The notes beneath the pieces were generated by a model. The model saw nothing but the letters and a program-made list of their open reading frames with translations, was not told the origin of the DNA and did not search any database. This document shows positions 1 through 8,974 of a stretch of DNA of 64,000 nucleotides, piece by piece (positions within the stretch are counted from its first letter, which is position 1; every line of letters starts with the position of its first letter). A program made the translations under genes and the position numbers. The DNA comes from JAJDNS01 sp963578825 (GTDB lineage Bacteria > Acidobacteriota > Vicinamibacteria > Fen-336): NCBI GenBank assembly GCA_963578825.1, contig CAUZDW010000011.1, positions 1 through 64,000 of the forward strand, in the 5' to 3' direction.

Positions 1-1
1 C

Positions 2-91
2 TTCGTGTGGACCAAGACCGCCGATCAGATCCTGGCCAGCATCGCCCGCTTCGCTCAACGAACGATCGCTATCGACCAAACAGACTCCTGA
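2..91 (+). CDS. IS630-type transposase, C-terminal end (partial)
   Basis: The window opens inside a reading frame whose last 29 residues begin FVWTKTADQILASIARF, which resembles the C-terminus of IS630-family transposases. Only the tail is visible, so the catalytic DDE residues lie outside the window. The bases just after the stop (about 92-118) are probably the right end of the element. The left end cannot be seen. The identification rests on the recognisable C-terminal motif alone. Confidence 0.65.
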   Translation, partial: FVWTKTADQILASIARFAQRTIAIDQTDS

Positions 92-118
92 TGCTAACTT
101 CTGTAACGGGACACTAGC
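92..118. mobile_element. Putative right terminus of IS630-type element
   Basis: This short non-coding stretch between the transposase stop and the next gene contains CTAACTTCTGTAACGGGACA. It has the position expected of the terminal inverted repeat of the element. The partner repeat is off the left edge, so the exact boundary and the TA target duplication cannot be verified. Confidence 0.4.
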
Positions 119-129
119 AGCCCGTGGTC

Positions 130-774
130 CTATTTCTCGTCGACCATCTGCCCGTACTTCACGATGGCGGTGAGCAGAGACTGGCGCTGCTCGATGCTCA
201 GCCTCTTGAGATCGAGGTCCAGACTTCGTCCGTCGGTGAGAACGAGGGACATCGAGCGCCAGTCGGGAAGCTCGCTGAACGCCAACTTCCGCGCCACGGG
301 GTTGGGGCCGAAGCCCTGCTGGATCTGGGCGCGCTTCCACTCGAAACCGCTCACGTCCAGCGTCTCGATCGTGCCCCAGGGGATGTCCATGGGGTCGGCC
401 GGAGGCACGCTGACGTACAGGCCGCTGTCGATCTTGACCTCCACGCGATAGCCCGTGAGGTTCACGAGACCCTGATACAGAAGCCACGCCGCGACGACCA
501 GGAGCACCGCGGCAACCACCCGGGGAATGGTGCCGGCCACCGAGAAGTAGAGCCAGAGCGCCACGATGAGGAGCAGGCCGGATCGACCCAACACGATGCC
601 CCAGTTGAACCCGCTGTCGAAGTGGAACGCGATATCCTCCGGGGCGCTGTAGCCACTCCCGTAACCAGGGAGCCTCTGGGGCATCTGGCCGGTCTGATCG
701 GAGATCATGCAGCCGGCGAGGGCAATCGCCCCCAGGAGACAGAGGGCGATCACCCAGCTGGACGAGACGCGCAT
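130..774 (-). CDS. Predicted lipoprotein with membrane segments, unknown function
   Basis: A 214-residue protein of unrecognised family. The start was chosen at the ATG preceded by GAGGAGGTAGGACC because the resulting N-terminus is a clean lipoprotein signal: a hydrophobic stretch ending in the lipobox ALAGC, with Cys22 as the lipidation site. Two further hydrophobic segments follow (about residues 60-80 and 85-105). A soluble C-terminal region of about 105 residues contains SLVLTDGRSLDLDL, reminiscent of a small PH-like domain. An upstream in-frame ATG exists but would bury the lipobox. It is divergent from the DinB gene. Confidence 0.7.
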   Translation of the reverse strand: MRVSSSWVIALCLLGAIALAGCMISDQTGQMPQRLPGYGSGYSAPEDIAFHFDSGFNWGIVLGRSGLLLIVALWLYFSVAGTIPRVVAAVLLVVAAWLLYQGLVNLTGYRVEVKIDSGLYVSVPPADPMDIPWGTIETLDVSGFEWKRAQIQQGFGPNPVARKLAFSELPDWRSMSLVLTDGRSLDLDLKRLSIEQRQSLLTAIVKYGQMVDEK

Positions 775-921
775 GGTCCTACCTCCTCGTCTGGACACCG
801 TGACTGAGGCCAAGCGGCTGAGCTGCATTTGCGACGCCGGGTGAGGGGCCGTCAAGGCAGTTCTCAACGGCCTGGTGTTCGCGAAGCGAATTCGATAGCG
901 TCACGAAGGAAGGAGGCCGCC

Positions 922-1392
922 ATGGACGACTCACGCCTGCGACGGGATCTGATCGAGGTGCTCGAAGGGAAGGGTGCACACGTCGGCGTGGGGGCGGCTT
1001 TCGCCAAGCTGCAACCGGAGCACCGGGCGGCGCGGGGAGGGGAGGTGGGCCACACGGTCTGGGAGGAGCTCGAGCATCTCCGGATCGCCCAGGAGGACAT
1101 CCTCCGCTACACCCTGGACCCGAGCTGGACGTCGCCCAAGTGGCCCGACGGGTACTGGCCGAGCGGCCAGACCCCGACCAACGAGCAGTGGCGGGCCTCG
1201 GTGACCGGGTTCCGCTCCGATCTCGACGAGGTGATCGCTCTCGCGCGGGACCCTGCCCGGGACCTCACGGCCGAGATTCCCCACGGCGAGGGCCGGAGCT
1301 ATCTCCGGCAGATCCTGCTGGTCGCCGACCACAACGCGTATCACCTGGGTCAGGTGATCGAGATCCGGCGCCTGCTCGGGGCGTGGACCTGA
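922..1392 (+). CDS. DinB-like four-helix protein
   Basis: A 156-residue protein of the DinB/YfiT superfamily, small metal-binding four-helix bundles often acting as thiol-dependent transferases or stress proteins. Supporting motifs are an early helix with HTVWEELEHLRIAQED and a C-terminal DHNAYHLGQVIEIRRLLG, which supplies the typical paired histidines (DHxxYHxGQ). The start ATG follows AAGGAAGGAGG. The substrate cannot be predicted. It appears monocistronic, convergent with the GH3 pseudogene. Confidence 0.8.
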   Translation: MDDSRLRRDLIEVLEGKGAHVGVGAAFAKLQPEHRAARGGEVGHTVWEELEHLRIAQEDILRYTLDPSWTSPKWPDGYWPSGQTPTNEQWRASVTGFRSDLDEVIALARDPARDLTAEIPHGEGRSYLRQILLVADHNAYHLGQVIEIRRLLGAWT

Positions 1393-1401
1393 GGCCTCGC
1401 G

Positions 1402-3415
1402 TCAGGCTGGGTCGTCCTCCCCCTCGGACGCCGGGTCGTCGACTCCATCGTCCGTCGGATCCTCGTAGCTGAGGCCGAAGCCGAACGGGAAGACCGGGTC
1501 CTTCGAATCGTACGCCACGTCCTCGTGCTGGTTCCGGACGGCCTCCATCGACGAGGGCAGCTCGAACGGGAGCTTGCCCGTGGGATTGAAGCGGCCAAAC
1601 ACGGCCTCGAGAATGATCTCGTCGGTGACTCCGAAGAGCCCGATCAGTCCCGCCGCCTCGTCCGCGATCTCGGGGATCACCGCCGGGCGGTCGAGGTTGA
1701 TGGCAACGACGGTGGGCTTCGCTTTCAGGATCGCCAGGAGCCGACCGAGCTTCGGCTCCTGGAAGTCGAGGTGGCCCTGGTGGAACATCTTCTCGATCAT
1801 GTCGCCGTCCCGGGGCTCGTACGGTGTCTGGAGGCGGAGGAGCGCCACGTCGGCCTCCTCGACGGTCTCGACGACCTGTCCGTACTCGGCGGCCAGACCC
1901 GGGTCGACGCCCTCCAAGTAGAGTCGACGGCCCGCGTCGAGGGGCAGCGTCGCCTCCTCTGCCTTTCCGGCTTTCAAGAGGACGATCGACTTGCGCTGGG
2001 CACTCTTCCCGGCCTCCACGAAATCCGCTCGACCCGCGATCTCACCGACTCTCTCGGCGTCGACGAACGGGTCGTCGAAGAGGCCAAGGATGAAGAGGTT
2101 CCGAAGCACCCGACGAGCCGAGACGTCGATGCGCGCCTCGCTCACCTCACCTGATCGCACAACCTCCAGGAGCACGTCGGTCATGTGATGCCCCCCGAAC
2201 TGGTCCACGCCGGCGTCGATCCCCTTCTTCATCCGCTCGGGGACGGTGAGCTCCTCGACCCCGTGGTACTTGCCCTCTATGGTCAGGGCGCCAAAGAACA
2301 GGCTGACGTCGTCGAGGATCAGCCAGTCGGTGCACACGACACCGTCATAGCCCAGCTCCTCGCGCAGGAGCCCGGTCACGACGTCCTTGTTGAAAGACAT
2401 GCCGACGTTCTCGGAGGTCTGGTCCAGCGGGATCCCGTAGTACGGCATGATCTGGGCCGTCCCCAGCTCGATCGCCGGCAGGAAGGGCCGCACGTGGTCT
2501 TCGAACTGGCCCCCGGGATAGGCCTGGTCCTTCCCGTACGCGAAGTGGGCGTCTTCCCCGTCCTTCTGGGGTCCCCCGCCGGGGAAATGCTTGGTCATAC
2601 AGGCGACACTCTCGGGCCCCAGCTCCTCGCCCTGGAACCCCCGGATGTAGGCCACCGTCATCTCGGCGACCAGGTCCGCGTCCTCACCAAACGTGCCGGA
2701 GATGCGGCCCCAGCGGGGCTCGGTGGCCAGATCCGCCATGGGGTGAAGGGCCGTCCGGATCCCGACGGCCCGATACTCCTGGTTCGCGATCCGGCCGAAC
2801 TCCTCGACCAACGCCACGTCCCGTGTGGCCACCAGGCCGAGCGGATCGGGCCACGCCGAGAAGCCGCTGGCGCGCACCGCGACGCCGGCGCTCTCGCCGG
2901 TGCCGTGGCGCGGATCCGAGCTGATCATCAACCGGGATACCCAGACGTGTCCGTGCCGCCATGTCCTGGACAGCGTTGTGCCACTGGGCCAGCAGCCCCG
3001 GCCCCGGCGTCCTGAAGAGGTTGAAGTGCCGAATGTGGCGGGTGATGACCGCCTCGGACGTCGCCATCGGGGCCATGGGTCCCGGGCGGTCGAGGACCTC
3101 GCCGTTCTCGCCCACCCCCATGATCGAGTGGAACCAGAGCCCGGCCTTCTCCTCGAGGGTCATTTGCCCAAGGAGGTCCTCGACCCTCTCCTCGAGGAGA
3201 GCCCGTCGGTCCTCGTAGTCGTCGAGCCGCCCGTCCTTGTTGAGGTCGCGGAAGGACAGCCCGTCGACGGTCAGGGTTGGGACGGACTCCGACAGCGTGG
3301 CCTTGGCGCGCCGGTCCTAGCCGGAGAACCGGAGGCCATATGCCAGGAAGAGGGCTCCGCCCAGCAGCACCAGCGCCACGACCACGTCCAACAGGATCTT
3401 CAGAAGCTTCTTCAT
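1402..3415 (-). pseudogene. Glycoside hydrolase family 3 (beta-glucosidase-like), interrupted twice
   Basis: The reading frame starts at the ATG at 3415 with a membrane anchor (residues 1-32, MKKLLKILLDVVVALVLLGG). It meets an in-frame TAG at 3317-3319, then continues in frame with GH3 sequence (FRDLNKDGRLDDYED, then MTLEEKAG). Near 2929 an extra base shifts the frame. Removing one base restores GIPV-MISSDPRHG, a GH3 hallmark. The rest carries a plausible nucleophile Asp in VVCTDW and the C-terminal FPFGFGLSYE. Restored length is about 670 residues, normal for exported GH3 beta-glucosidases. No plausible internal start exists between the TAG and MTLEEK, and the frameshift removes the N-terminal barrel strands, so the gene is probably non-functional unless the lesions are sequencing errors. 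Confidence 0.85.
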
Positions 3416-3421
3416 CGAGGC

Positions 3422-4756
3422 CTAGTCGTCCGCGGCGATGGAGTAGAGGTGCTTCTGGCCGCGCAGGAGAATCTCGTCACCCACGACGGCCATCGAGGCG
3501 TCGAAGCCATCGTCGAGGGAGTTCGTTGCGAGGACCTCAAACTTCGGGCCGTGTCGGATCACGAGCGTGTTCCCGTCCCGGTCGGTGACGTAGAGACGAT
3601 CGGCCACACCCACGGGTGAGGAGTAGATGTTGCCCAGGCCTTCGAGCCTCTGAGCCCGGTAGTGCTCCTTCCCGGTTTGCGCATCGAAGCTCGAGAGGAC
3701 CGCGGAGTTCGTCTTCAGAAGGTAGAGCGTCCCCTCGTGGAGGAGTGGAGAAGGCGTGTACGGCGTATCCTTCTCGAGACTCCAGGTGATGGCGTCCGAG
3801 CCTGTGATGTCGCCCCGGGCCTCGGCGAGGCGGATGGCCAGGAGCGCGGCGCCCCGGAAGCCGCTGGTGACCACGAGTGTTCCGTCTGCGATCACCGGCG
3901 TGGGGATGACGTTCACCGTCATGCCGCTCGCGTGCCAGAGCACCTCCCCCGTGTCCGCGTGGTAGCCGACCACCTGGCCCGTGGCGTTCGTGACGATCTG
4001 AGGCGTTCCCTCGTGCTCGACGGCCAGGGGAGTGGACCAGGAGGAGATCTCGTCCCGGCTGACCTTCCAGACATCCTTGCCGGTCTTCTTGTCGAGAGCG
4101 AACAGGAACGAGGGGCCCTCGTGGTCCCACAGGATGAAGATCTTGTCGCCGAGCAGCACGGGTGAGCTGCCCTCACCAAAGTCGCGCCTCTTCTTCATCT
4201 CGCCGAAATCCCTCTCCCAGAGGACATTGCCGTCCATGTCGAGGCAGTAGAGGCCCCGAGAGCCGAAGTAGGCGTAGAGATGCGTCCCGTCGGTGATAGG
4301 CGAGTTCGAGGCCCACGTGCCGGTGGGATGTGTGCCCGCCGAGGGACGCTCCTCGCGAACCGTCTTCTGCCAGACGACGTGACCGTCCTTGCGGTCGATG
4401 GCGAGGACGACGAACTTCTGGGCGGAGGGCTCGATCGGCGGCTGCCGGCGTCCCCGCGCGGCCGGCGGGGCCGAGGCCTGGCCGCCACCCTCGACCGGGA
4501 CGGCAGTCGTCACGTAGATCCGATCACCCCAGACGATCGGTGACGACGAGCCCTTGCCGGGAAGGTCGATCTTCCACCGGACGTTCCTGGTCTCGCTCCA
4601 CTCCACCGGCGGGTCGCCGTGAGCCGCGGTGCCGCTGCCGCTCGGGCCCCGCCACTGGGGCCACAGCACCCCGGCGTCGCCGGACGGCTCGCCTGCCCAG
4701 GCGAGCGTCGCCAGGGCCAAGACGCACAGGATCGAAGACAGGATGGCTTTCTTCAC
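3422..4756 (-). CDS. Exported PQQ-binding-like beta-propeller protein
   Basis: A 444-residue secreted protein. The GTG start is preceded by GGAGGGG and begins a signal peptide (VKKAILSSILCVLALATLAWA, cleavage before GEPSG). The mature part contains WPQWRGPSGSG, the usual opening of PQQ/BamB-like propellers, followed by repeated blades with LxALDxxTGKxVW-type sequence (FALDKKTGKDVW, and later DADTGEVLW-like blades). Such proteins are periplasmic quinoprotein-like or scaffold propellers. No PQQ ligand set can be asserted. It is transcribed divergently from lysC and lies just upstream of the GH3 pseudogene on the same strand. Confidence 0.8.
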   Translation of the reverse strand: MKKAILSSILCVLALATLAWAGEPSGDAGVLWPQWRGPSGSGTAAHGDPPVEWSETRNVRWKIDLPGKGSSSPIVWGDRIYVTTAVPVEGGGQASAPPAARGRRQPPIEPSAQKFVVLAIDRKDGHVVWQKTVREERPSAGTHPTGTWASNSPITDGTHLYAYFGSRGLYCLDMDGNVLWERDFGEMKKRRDFGEGSSPVLLGDKIFILWDHEGPSFLFALDKKTGKDVWKVSRDEISSWSTPLAVEHEGTPQIVTNATGQVVGYHADTGEVLWHASGMTVNVIPTPVIADGTLVVTSGFRGAALLAIRLAEARGDITGSDAITWSLEKDTPYTPSPLLHEGTLYLLKTNSAVLSSFDAQTGKEHYRAQRLEGLGNIYSSPVGVADRLYVTDRDGNTLVIRHGPKFEVLATNSLDDGFDASMAVVGDEILLRGQKHLYSIAADD

Positions 4757-4824
4757 GAGACCCCTCCGGAATGCGTTCGAGCGTATCGGACCTGATCCCG
4801 GGGGGCAATACCGATGAATCCCGG

Positions 4825-4854
4825 TTGACGCCCGCTGGCGGCGCAACCTATACT
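4825..4854 (+). promoter_or_regulatory. Putative sigma70-type promoter for the lysC operon
   Basis: TTGACG (4825-4830) and TATACT (4849-4854) are separated by 18 bases on the plus strand, in an otherwise non-coding divergent region. Initiation would fall near 4861, giving a leader of about 240 bases before lysC. The motif match is good, but promoter consensus in this lineage is not established. Confidence 0.5.
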
Positions 4855-4864
4855 CCGCCGCAGA

Positions 4865-4954
4865 ATGCGTCGATTCGCCGGCCACACAGCCAAGCTCAAG
4901 CGGGACTCTCGAAAGCACAAGAGTCGCCTCGGCGGTGTGGCCTCGAGCACCTGA
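4865..4954 (+). CDS. Possible Lys-rich leader peptide upstream of lysC
   Basis: A 29-codon frame starts with ATG about four bases after the predicted transcription start. It reads MRRFAGHTAKLKRDSRKHK and a further ten residues, and is rich in Lys, Arg and Thr. No Shine-Dalgarno is present, so translation would have to be leaderless. Its position ahead of a strong hairpin and the aspartokinase gene resembles a transcription-attenuation leader. The composition could equally be chance in GC-rich DNA. Confidence 0.3.
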   Translation: MRRFAGHTAKLKRDSRKHKSRLGGVASST

Positions 4955-4986
4955 AAGTCTCTCCCAGAGCAGTAACGGCCACCACG

Positions 4987-5019
4987 ACCCGCCGAAGCGG
5001 CTGCACGCCGCCGGCGGGT
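4987..5019 (+). terminator. Strong GC hairpin in lysC leader (attenuator or terminator candidate)
   Basis: ACCCGCCG (4987-4994) pairs with CGGCGGGT (5012-5019). Directly inside, after a two-base AA bulge, GCGGC pairs with GCCGC around the loop TGCAC, giving 13 pairs in all. The stem is followed by only three T residues. It lies 80 bases before lysC, so it would act on the operon transcript if it terminates. Confidence 0.5.
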
Positions 5020-5098
5020 TTCGTGCATCAGGGCAGCAGGGTCGTCGGCGACGGACGCGAAACGGGACGAAGGTGAGCGGAAAGGACAGGACAAGACG

Positions 5099-6484
5099 AT
5101 GGTCGTGATGAAGTTTGGTGGATCGTCGGTGAAGGATCCAGAGGCGGTGCGGCGGGTGGTCGAGGTCGTGGGTCGCGAGAAGCGGCCACGGCTCGTGGTC
5201 GTCTCGGCGTTCGCCGGCGTCACGGACGGCCTCCTCGACATCGCCCGCCTGGTCGAGAGCGGTGAAGGAGACGCCGCTCAGGAAGCGGTCCGAGGGCTGC
5301 GCAAGCGACACGAGGAGATGGCCGCGCTGGCCCGGGACCCCGAGAGCAGGGCTCGGCTCCTGGCGTCGATCGACACCCTCTTCGATCAGCTCGAGGCGAT
5401 CGTCAAGGCACTCGCCGTCGTCGAGGAGGTCTCGCCCCGCTCCCGTGACACGATCCAGTCCTTCGGCGAGATCACGAGCAGCCATATCGTCGCCGCCGCT
5501 CTCGAGGACGTCGGGATCGCGGCGCGCGCCGTCGATCCTCGGACGATCCTCGTGACGGACGGGCAGCACATGGCCGCGCAGCCGGATCTCGAGGCCACGG
5601 ACGAGCGGCTTCACAGCCAGGTCGCGCCCCTCCTCTCCGACGGCATCGCTCCCGTGGTCGGAGGCTTTGTCGGCGCGAGCCCGAGCGGTCTCACGACGAC
5701 ACTCGGCCGTGGGGGCTCGGACTACTCGGCCGCCCTCTTCGGAGCCGGCCTCGGGGCGGAGGAGATTCAGATCTGGACCGACGTCGACGGGATGCTCACC
5801 GCCGACCCCCGGGTGGTGAGCCGGTCACGGGTGGTGCCGCATCTGTCGTTCGACGAGGCCTCGGAGCTGGCCTACTTCGGGGCGAAGGTCCTCCATCCCA
5901 GCACGATCGCCCCCGCCGTGCGTCGCGACATCCCGGTCCGCATCCTGAACTCCCACAGGCCGGAGGCCCCTGGCACGCGCATCACACGGGAGTCGGCCGA
6001 CTCCGTCTCGGGCCCCGCCGCCATCGCCTGCAAGCGGGGGCTCACCCGCCTCGACATCGCCTCCACCCGCATGCTCATGGCGTACGGGTTTCTTCGGCGG
6101 GTGTTCGAGGTGTTCGAGCGCTACAAGACCCCGGTCGACGTGGTGACCACCTCCGAGGTGAGCGTTTCGGTGACGATCGACGACCGGAGCAACCTCGAAG
6201 CCATCGTGAGCGACCTGTCGGCGTTCGCCGAGGTGTCGACCGAGGACGGCATGGCCATCGTCTGTGCCGTTGGCGAGGGTCTCCGCCGGGACGCCAGCCA
6301 GGCCACCCACCTGCTCGGGGCGCTGGAGGGCGTGCCCCTGGCGATGGTCTCGCAGGGGGGCTCGCGCAAAAACATCACGGTGGTGCTCCGCGACGGCGAC
6401 GTGGTCGAGGCGATGGAGCGTCTTCACCGCCGTTTCTTCGAGGGAGAGGACGTCCCCGCCGGCACGGCAGCCCGCACCGCCTGA
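5099..6484 (+). CDS. lysC: Aspartate kinase
   Basis: Cytoplasmic aspartokinase catalysing ATP-dependent phosphorylation of L-aspartate, the first step toward lysine, threonine and methionine. At 461 residues it has the normal kinase-plus-two-ACT length. The N-terminal KFGGSSV nucleotide motif (residues 5-11) is followed by the amino-acid kinase fold, including GRGGSDYSAALF (about 203-214) and WTDVDGML (about 225). The C-terminal ACT region contains VVTTSEVSVSVTID, where feedback by lysine or threonine is usual. It is the first gene of a lysC-dapB-dapA-dapD-dapE operon preceded by a structured leader. Confidence 0.95.
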   Translation: MVVMKFGGSSVKDPEAVRRVVEVVGREKRPRLVVVSAFAGVTDGLLDIARLVESGEGDAAQEAVRGLRKRHEEMAALARDPESRARLLASIDTLFDQLEAIVKALAVVEEVSPRSRDTIQSFGEITSSHIVAAALEDVGIAARAVDPRTILVTDGQHMAAQPDLEATDERLHSQVAPLLSDGIAPVVGGFVGASPSGLTTTLGRGGSDYSAALFGAGLGAEEIQIWTDVDGMLTADPRVVSRSRVVPHLSFDEASELAYFGAKVLHPSTIAPAVRRDIPVRILNSHRPEAPGTRITRESADSVSGPAAIACKRGLTRLDIASTRMLMAYGFLRRVFEVFERYKTPVDVVTTSEVSVSVTIDDRSNLEAIVSDLSAFAEVSTEDGMAIVCAVGEGLRRDASQATHLLGALEGVPLAMVSQGGSRKNITVVLRDGDVVEAMERLHRRFFEGEDVPAGTAARTA

Positions 6485-6494
6485 GGACGAGACC

Positions 6495-7199
6495 ATGCGA
6501 CTCTTGATCGTCGGTCACGGAAGGATGGGACGGCTCGTCGAGCAGCTCGCCCCCGACTACGGCTTCGAGATGGCGGGGATCCTCGAGATCGACTCCAACG
6601 CGGACGGCAGCGGGGTGAGCGCCGAGACGTGCCGCGGCGTCGACGTGGCCGTGGACTTTTCCACCGCCGAGGCAACGCTGGCCACGGCCCCCCGACTGGC
6701 CGCGGAAGGGGTGAACCTGGTCGTGGGCACCACCGGCTGGCAGGACCGGGAGGCGGAGATCCGCAAGGCGATCGAGAGCGCGGGCGTGGGCGCTGTGGTG
6801 GCCGCCAACTTCTCCCTCGGCGCCAACCTCATGAGCGCCCTGGCTGCGACCATGGGGCGGCTTCTCAAGGACAAGGACGCCTACGGGGCCTGGATTCACG
6901 AGGCGCACCACAAGGCCAAGACCGACTCTCCCTCGGGCACGGCGCTGATGTTGAAGCGCGCCCTGGAGGACGCGGGATATGCTCTGCCTGTCGACGTCGC
7001 GTCGACCCGGGCGGGGTGGGTGCCGGGCACGCACACCGTGGGCTTCGACGGGCCGGCGGAGAGCCTGACGCTGACCCACGACGTGCGCGACCGTGCGACG
7101 TTCGCCCACGGGGCGCTGGAAGCGGCCCGGTGGGTGGTGGGTCGGAAAGGCTGGCACACGATGCGCGACGTGCTCGGGCTGGGCCCGGGCGGGAACTGA
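6495..7199 (+). CDS. dapB: 4-hydroxy-tetrahydrodipicolinate reductase
   Basis: NAD(P)H-dependent reduction of the DapA product in the diaminopimelate/lysine pathway. The 234-residue protein starts MRLLIVGHGRMGR (dinucleotide-binding Gly-rich loop). It has VVGTTGW, the catalytic-region motif EAHHKAKTDSPSGTAL (about 135-150, with the His-His pair and Lys), and a C-terminal dimerisation strand. The start is the ATG 10 bases after the lysC stop, and spacing suggests the same transcript. The family is usually 240-270 residues, so this is a compact version. Confidence 0.95.
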   Translation: MRLLIVGHGRMGRLVEQLAPDYGFEMAGILEIDSNADGSGVSAETCRGVDVAVDFSTAEATLATAPRLAAEGVNLVVGTTGWQDREAEIRKAIESAGVGAVVAANFSLGANLMSALAATMGRLLKDKDAYGAWIHEAHHKAKTDSPSGTALMLKRALEDAGYALPVDVASTRAGWVPGTHTVGFDGPAESLTLTHDVRDRATFAHGALEAARWVVGRKGWHTMRDVLGLGPGGN

Positions 7200-7217
7200 C
7201 GTGGGAGGAGGCTGATC

Positions 7218-8120
7218 ATGCGAGCTCCGTTCACAGGATGCGGGACGGCCTTGGTCACTCCGTTCGACTCGGCGGGAGCCGTGGACGCGGCGACGGTCCG
7301 GCGGCTCGCCCGCAGGCAGATCGACGCCGGCATCCACTTCCTCGTGCCCTGCGGCACCACAGGCGAGACCCCCACCCTCTCTGCGAGCGAGAGACGCCGT
7401 GTCGTCGAGCTCGTGGTCGAGGAGGCGGCGGGAGAGGTGCCGGTTCTGGCCGGCGCTGGCGGCTACGACACGCGTTCGGTGATCGACGCGGCGCGCGACA
7501 TGGAGGCTGCCGGGGCCCAGGGCCTGCTGTCTGTCACGCCTTACTACAACAAGCCGACGCCGGAGGGGCTCTTTCGCCACTACCAGGCCATCGCTCACGC
7601 GACGCCCTTGCCGATCATCGTCTACAACGTGCCGGGACGGACCGGCTGCAACGTCACACCGCCGACTCTCACTCGGCTGGCCTCGCTCCCGACCGTCATC
7701 GGGGTCAAGGAGGCCTCCGGAGACATCACCCAGATCAGCGAGATCTGCCGCTTGCTGCCCTCCGATTTCATCGTGCTCTCGGGCGACGACGCCATGACGC
7801 TGCCGGCGATGGCAGTGGGGGCCCGCGGTCTGATCTCGGTGGCGTCCAACGAGGCGCCGGCGGAGATGGTCGGTATCGTCGAAGCGGCCGAGAAGGGCGA
7901 CTTCGCCAACGCCCGCGAGGAGCATCAGCGCCTGATGCCGCTCATGCTCGCCAACTTCGTCGAGTCCAACCCCATCCCGGTCAAGACCGCCATGGCGCAG
8001 ATGGGGCTTCTCGAGGAGACGTTCCGACTGCCCATGGTGCCCCCGAGTCCGGACACACGCCAGAGGCTCGAGCACGTTCTTGCCGAGGTCGGACTCCTTC
8101 CGGCGAGCGCGAAGCGATGA
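7218..8120 (+). CDS. dapA: 4-hydroxy-tetrahydrodipicolinate synthase
   Basis: Condenses pyruvate with aspartate semialdehyde through a Schiff base. The 300-residue TIM barrel shows GTTGETPTLS (pyruvate-binding loop), YYNKPTPEGLFRHY, VYNVPGRTG and the Schiff-base lysine in GVKEASGD (about 165). A GGAGG sequence precedes the ATG. The stop overlaps the dapD start (ATGA), indicating translational coupling. Confidence 0.96.
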   Translation: MRAPFTGCGTALVTPFDSAGAVDAATVRRLARRQIDAGIHFLVPCGTTGETPTLSASERRRVVELVVEEAAGEVPVLAGAGGYDTRSVIDAARDMEAAGAQGLLSVTPYYNKPTPEGLFRHYQAIAHATPLPIIVYNVPGRTGCNVTPPTLTRLASLPTVIGVKEASGDITQISEICRLLPSDFIVLSGDDAMTLPAMAVGARGLISVASNEAPAEMVGIVEAAEKGDFANAREEHQRLMPLMLANFVESNPIPVKTAMAQMGLLEETFRLPMVPPSPDTRQRLEHVLAEVGLLPASAKR

Positions 8121-8974
8121 GCGAAGACCTCGAGGCGCTTCGCAAAAGGGTCGAGCGACTGTGGTCGGCGGGCGAGGGCACCGACCCCGCCGAGGCGAGA
8201 GAGACCTTTGCCGACCTCCGGGGCGCGCTGTCCCGAGGGGAGGCCCGGGCCGCGGAGCCTGACGTCGGCTCGCCGACCGGGTGGCGGGTCAACGAGTGGG
8301 TCAAGCAGGGCATCCTCCTGGGCTTTCGCCACGGGAACCTGACCGACGCGTCGATGGATCACGGAAAGCTGACCTTCTTCGACAAGGACACTCTCCCCCT
8401 CAAGCCCCTCGATCTGTCGTCCGGCGTGCGCGTGGTGCCGGGCGGCTCCGCCGTGCGCGACGGGGCGTTTCTCGGACGCGGCGTGATCTGCATGCCACCC
8501 ATGTACGTCAACATCGGAGCCTACGTGGACGAAGGAACCCTCATCGACTCTCACGCCCTCGTCGGCTCGTGCGCGCAGGTCGGGAAGCGCGTTCACGTGA
8601 GCGCCGCCGCGCAGATCGGGGGGGTCCTCGAGCCCGTGGGTGCCCTTCCCGTCGTCATCGAGGACGACGTCCTCGTCGGGGGCAACACGGGTCTCTATGA
8701 AGGGGCCGTGGTGCGCAAGCGCGCGGTCATCGGCGCCGGGACCATCCTGACCGGCTCGACGCCGGTCTACGACCTCCCAAACGGCCGGATCCTGAAGCCC
8801 GAGCGCGGCGTGCCCCTCGTCGTGCCCGAAGGGGCCGTGGTCGTCCCCGGCGCGCGCAACGTCACCGCGGGCGCCGGTCGCGAGTGGGGTCTCTCACTCG
8901 CCACCCCTGTGATCGTGAAGTACCGCGACGAGAAGACGGACGCCCGCACCGAGCTGGAGCAATGGCTGCGATGA
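8117..8974 (+). CDS. dapD: Tetrahydrodipicolinate N-succinyltransferase
   Basis: Transfers succinyl from succinyl-CoA to tetrahydrodipicolinate, committing the organism to the succinylase branch. The 285-residue protein has the DapD N-terminal motif GWRVNEWVKQGILLGFR (about 55-71), then left-handed beta-helix hexapeptide repeats including MPPMYVNIGAYVDEGTLIDSHALVGSCAQVG. It starts at the ATGA overlapping dapA and itself overlaps dapE by ATGA. Confidence 0.95.
   Translation: MSEDLEALRKRVERLWSAGEGTDPAEARETFADLRGALSRGEARAAEPDVGSPTGWRVNEWVKQGILLGFRHGNLTDASMDHGKLTFFDKDTLPLKPLDLSSGVRVVPGGSAVRDGAFLGRGVICMPPMYVNIGAYVDEGTLIDSHALVGSCAQVGKRVHVSAAAQIGGVLEPVGALPVVIEDDVLVGGNTGLYEGAVVRKRAVIGAGTILTGSTPVYDLPNGRILKPERGVPLVVPEGAVVVPGARNVTAGAGREWGLSLATPVIVKYRDEKTDARTELEQWLR

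Noticed and set aside
124..807. Long plus-strand frame over the lipoprotein gene
   Set aside because: It is an antisense shadow typical of high-GC DNA, with no ribosome-binding site and no family resemblance; the minus-strand frame has a proper lipobox and start.
4855..5098. Lysine riboswitch upstream of lysC
   Set aside because: The leader contains a strong hairpin but none of the conserved L-box loops or five-helix organisation could be recognised.
6629..8116. N-terminal extension of DapD through dapB and dapA
   Set aside because: The frame is open by composition only. DapD homology and an ATGA-coupled start begin at 8117.
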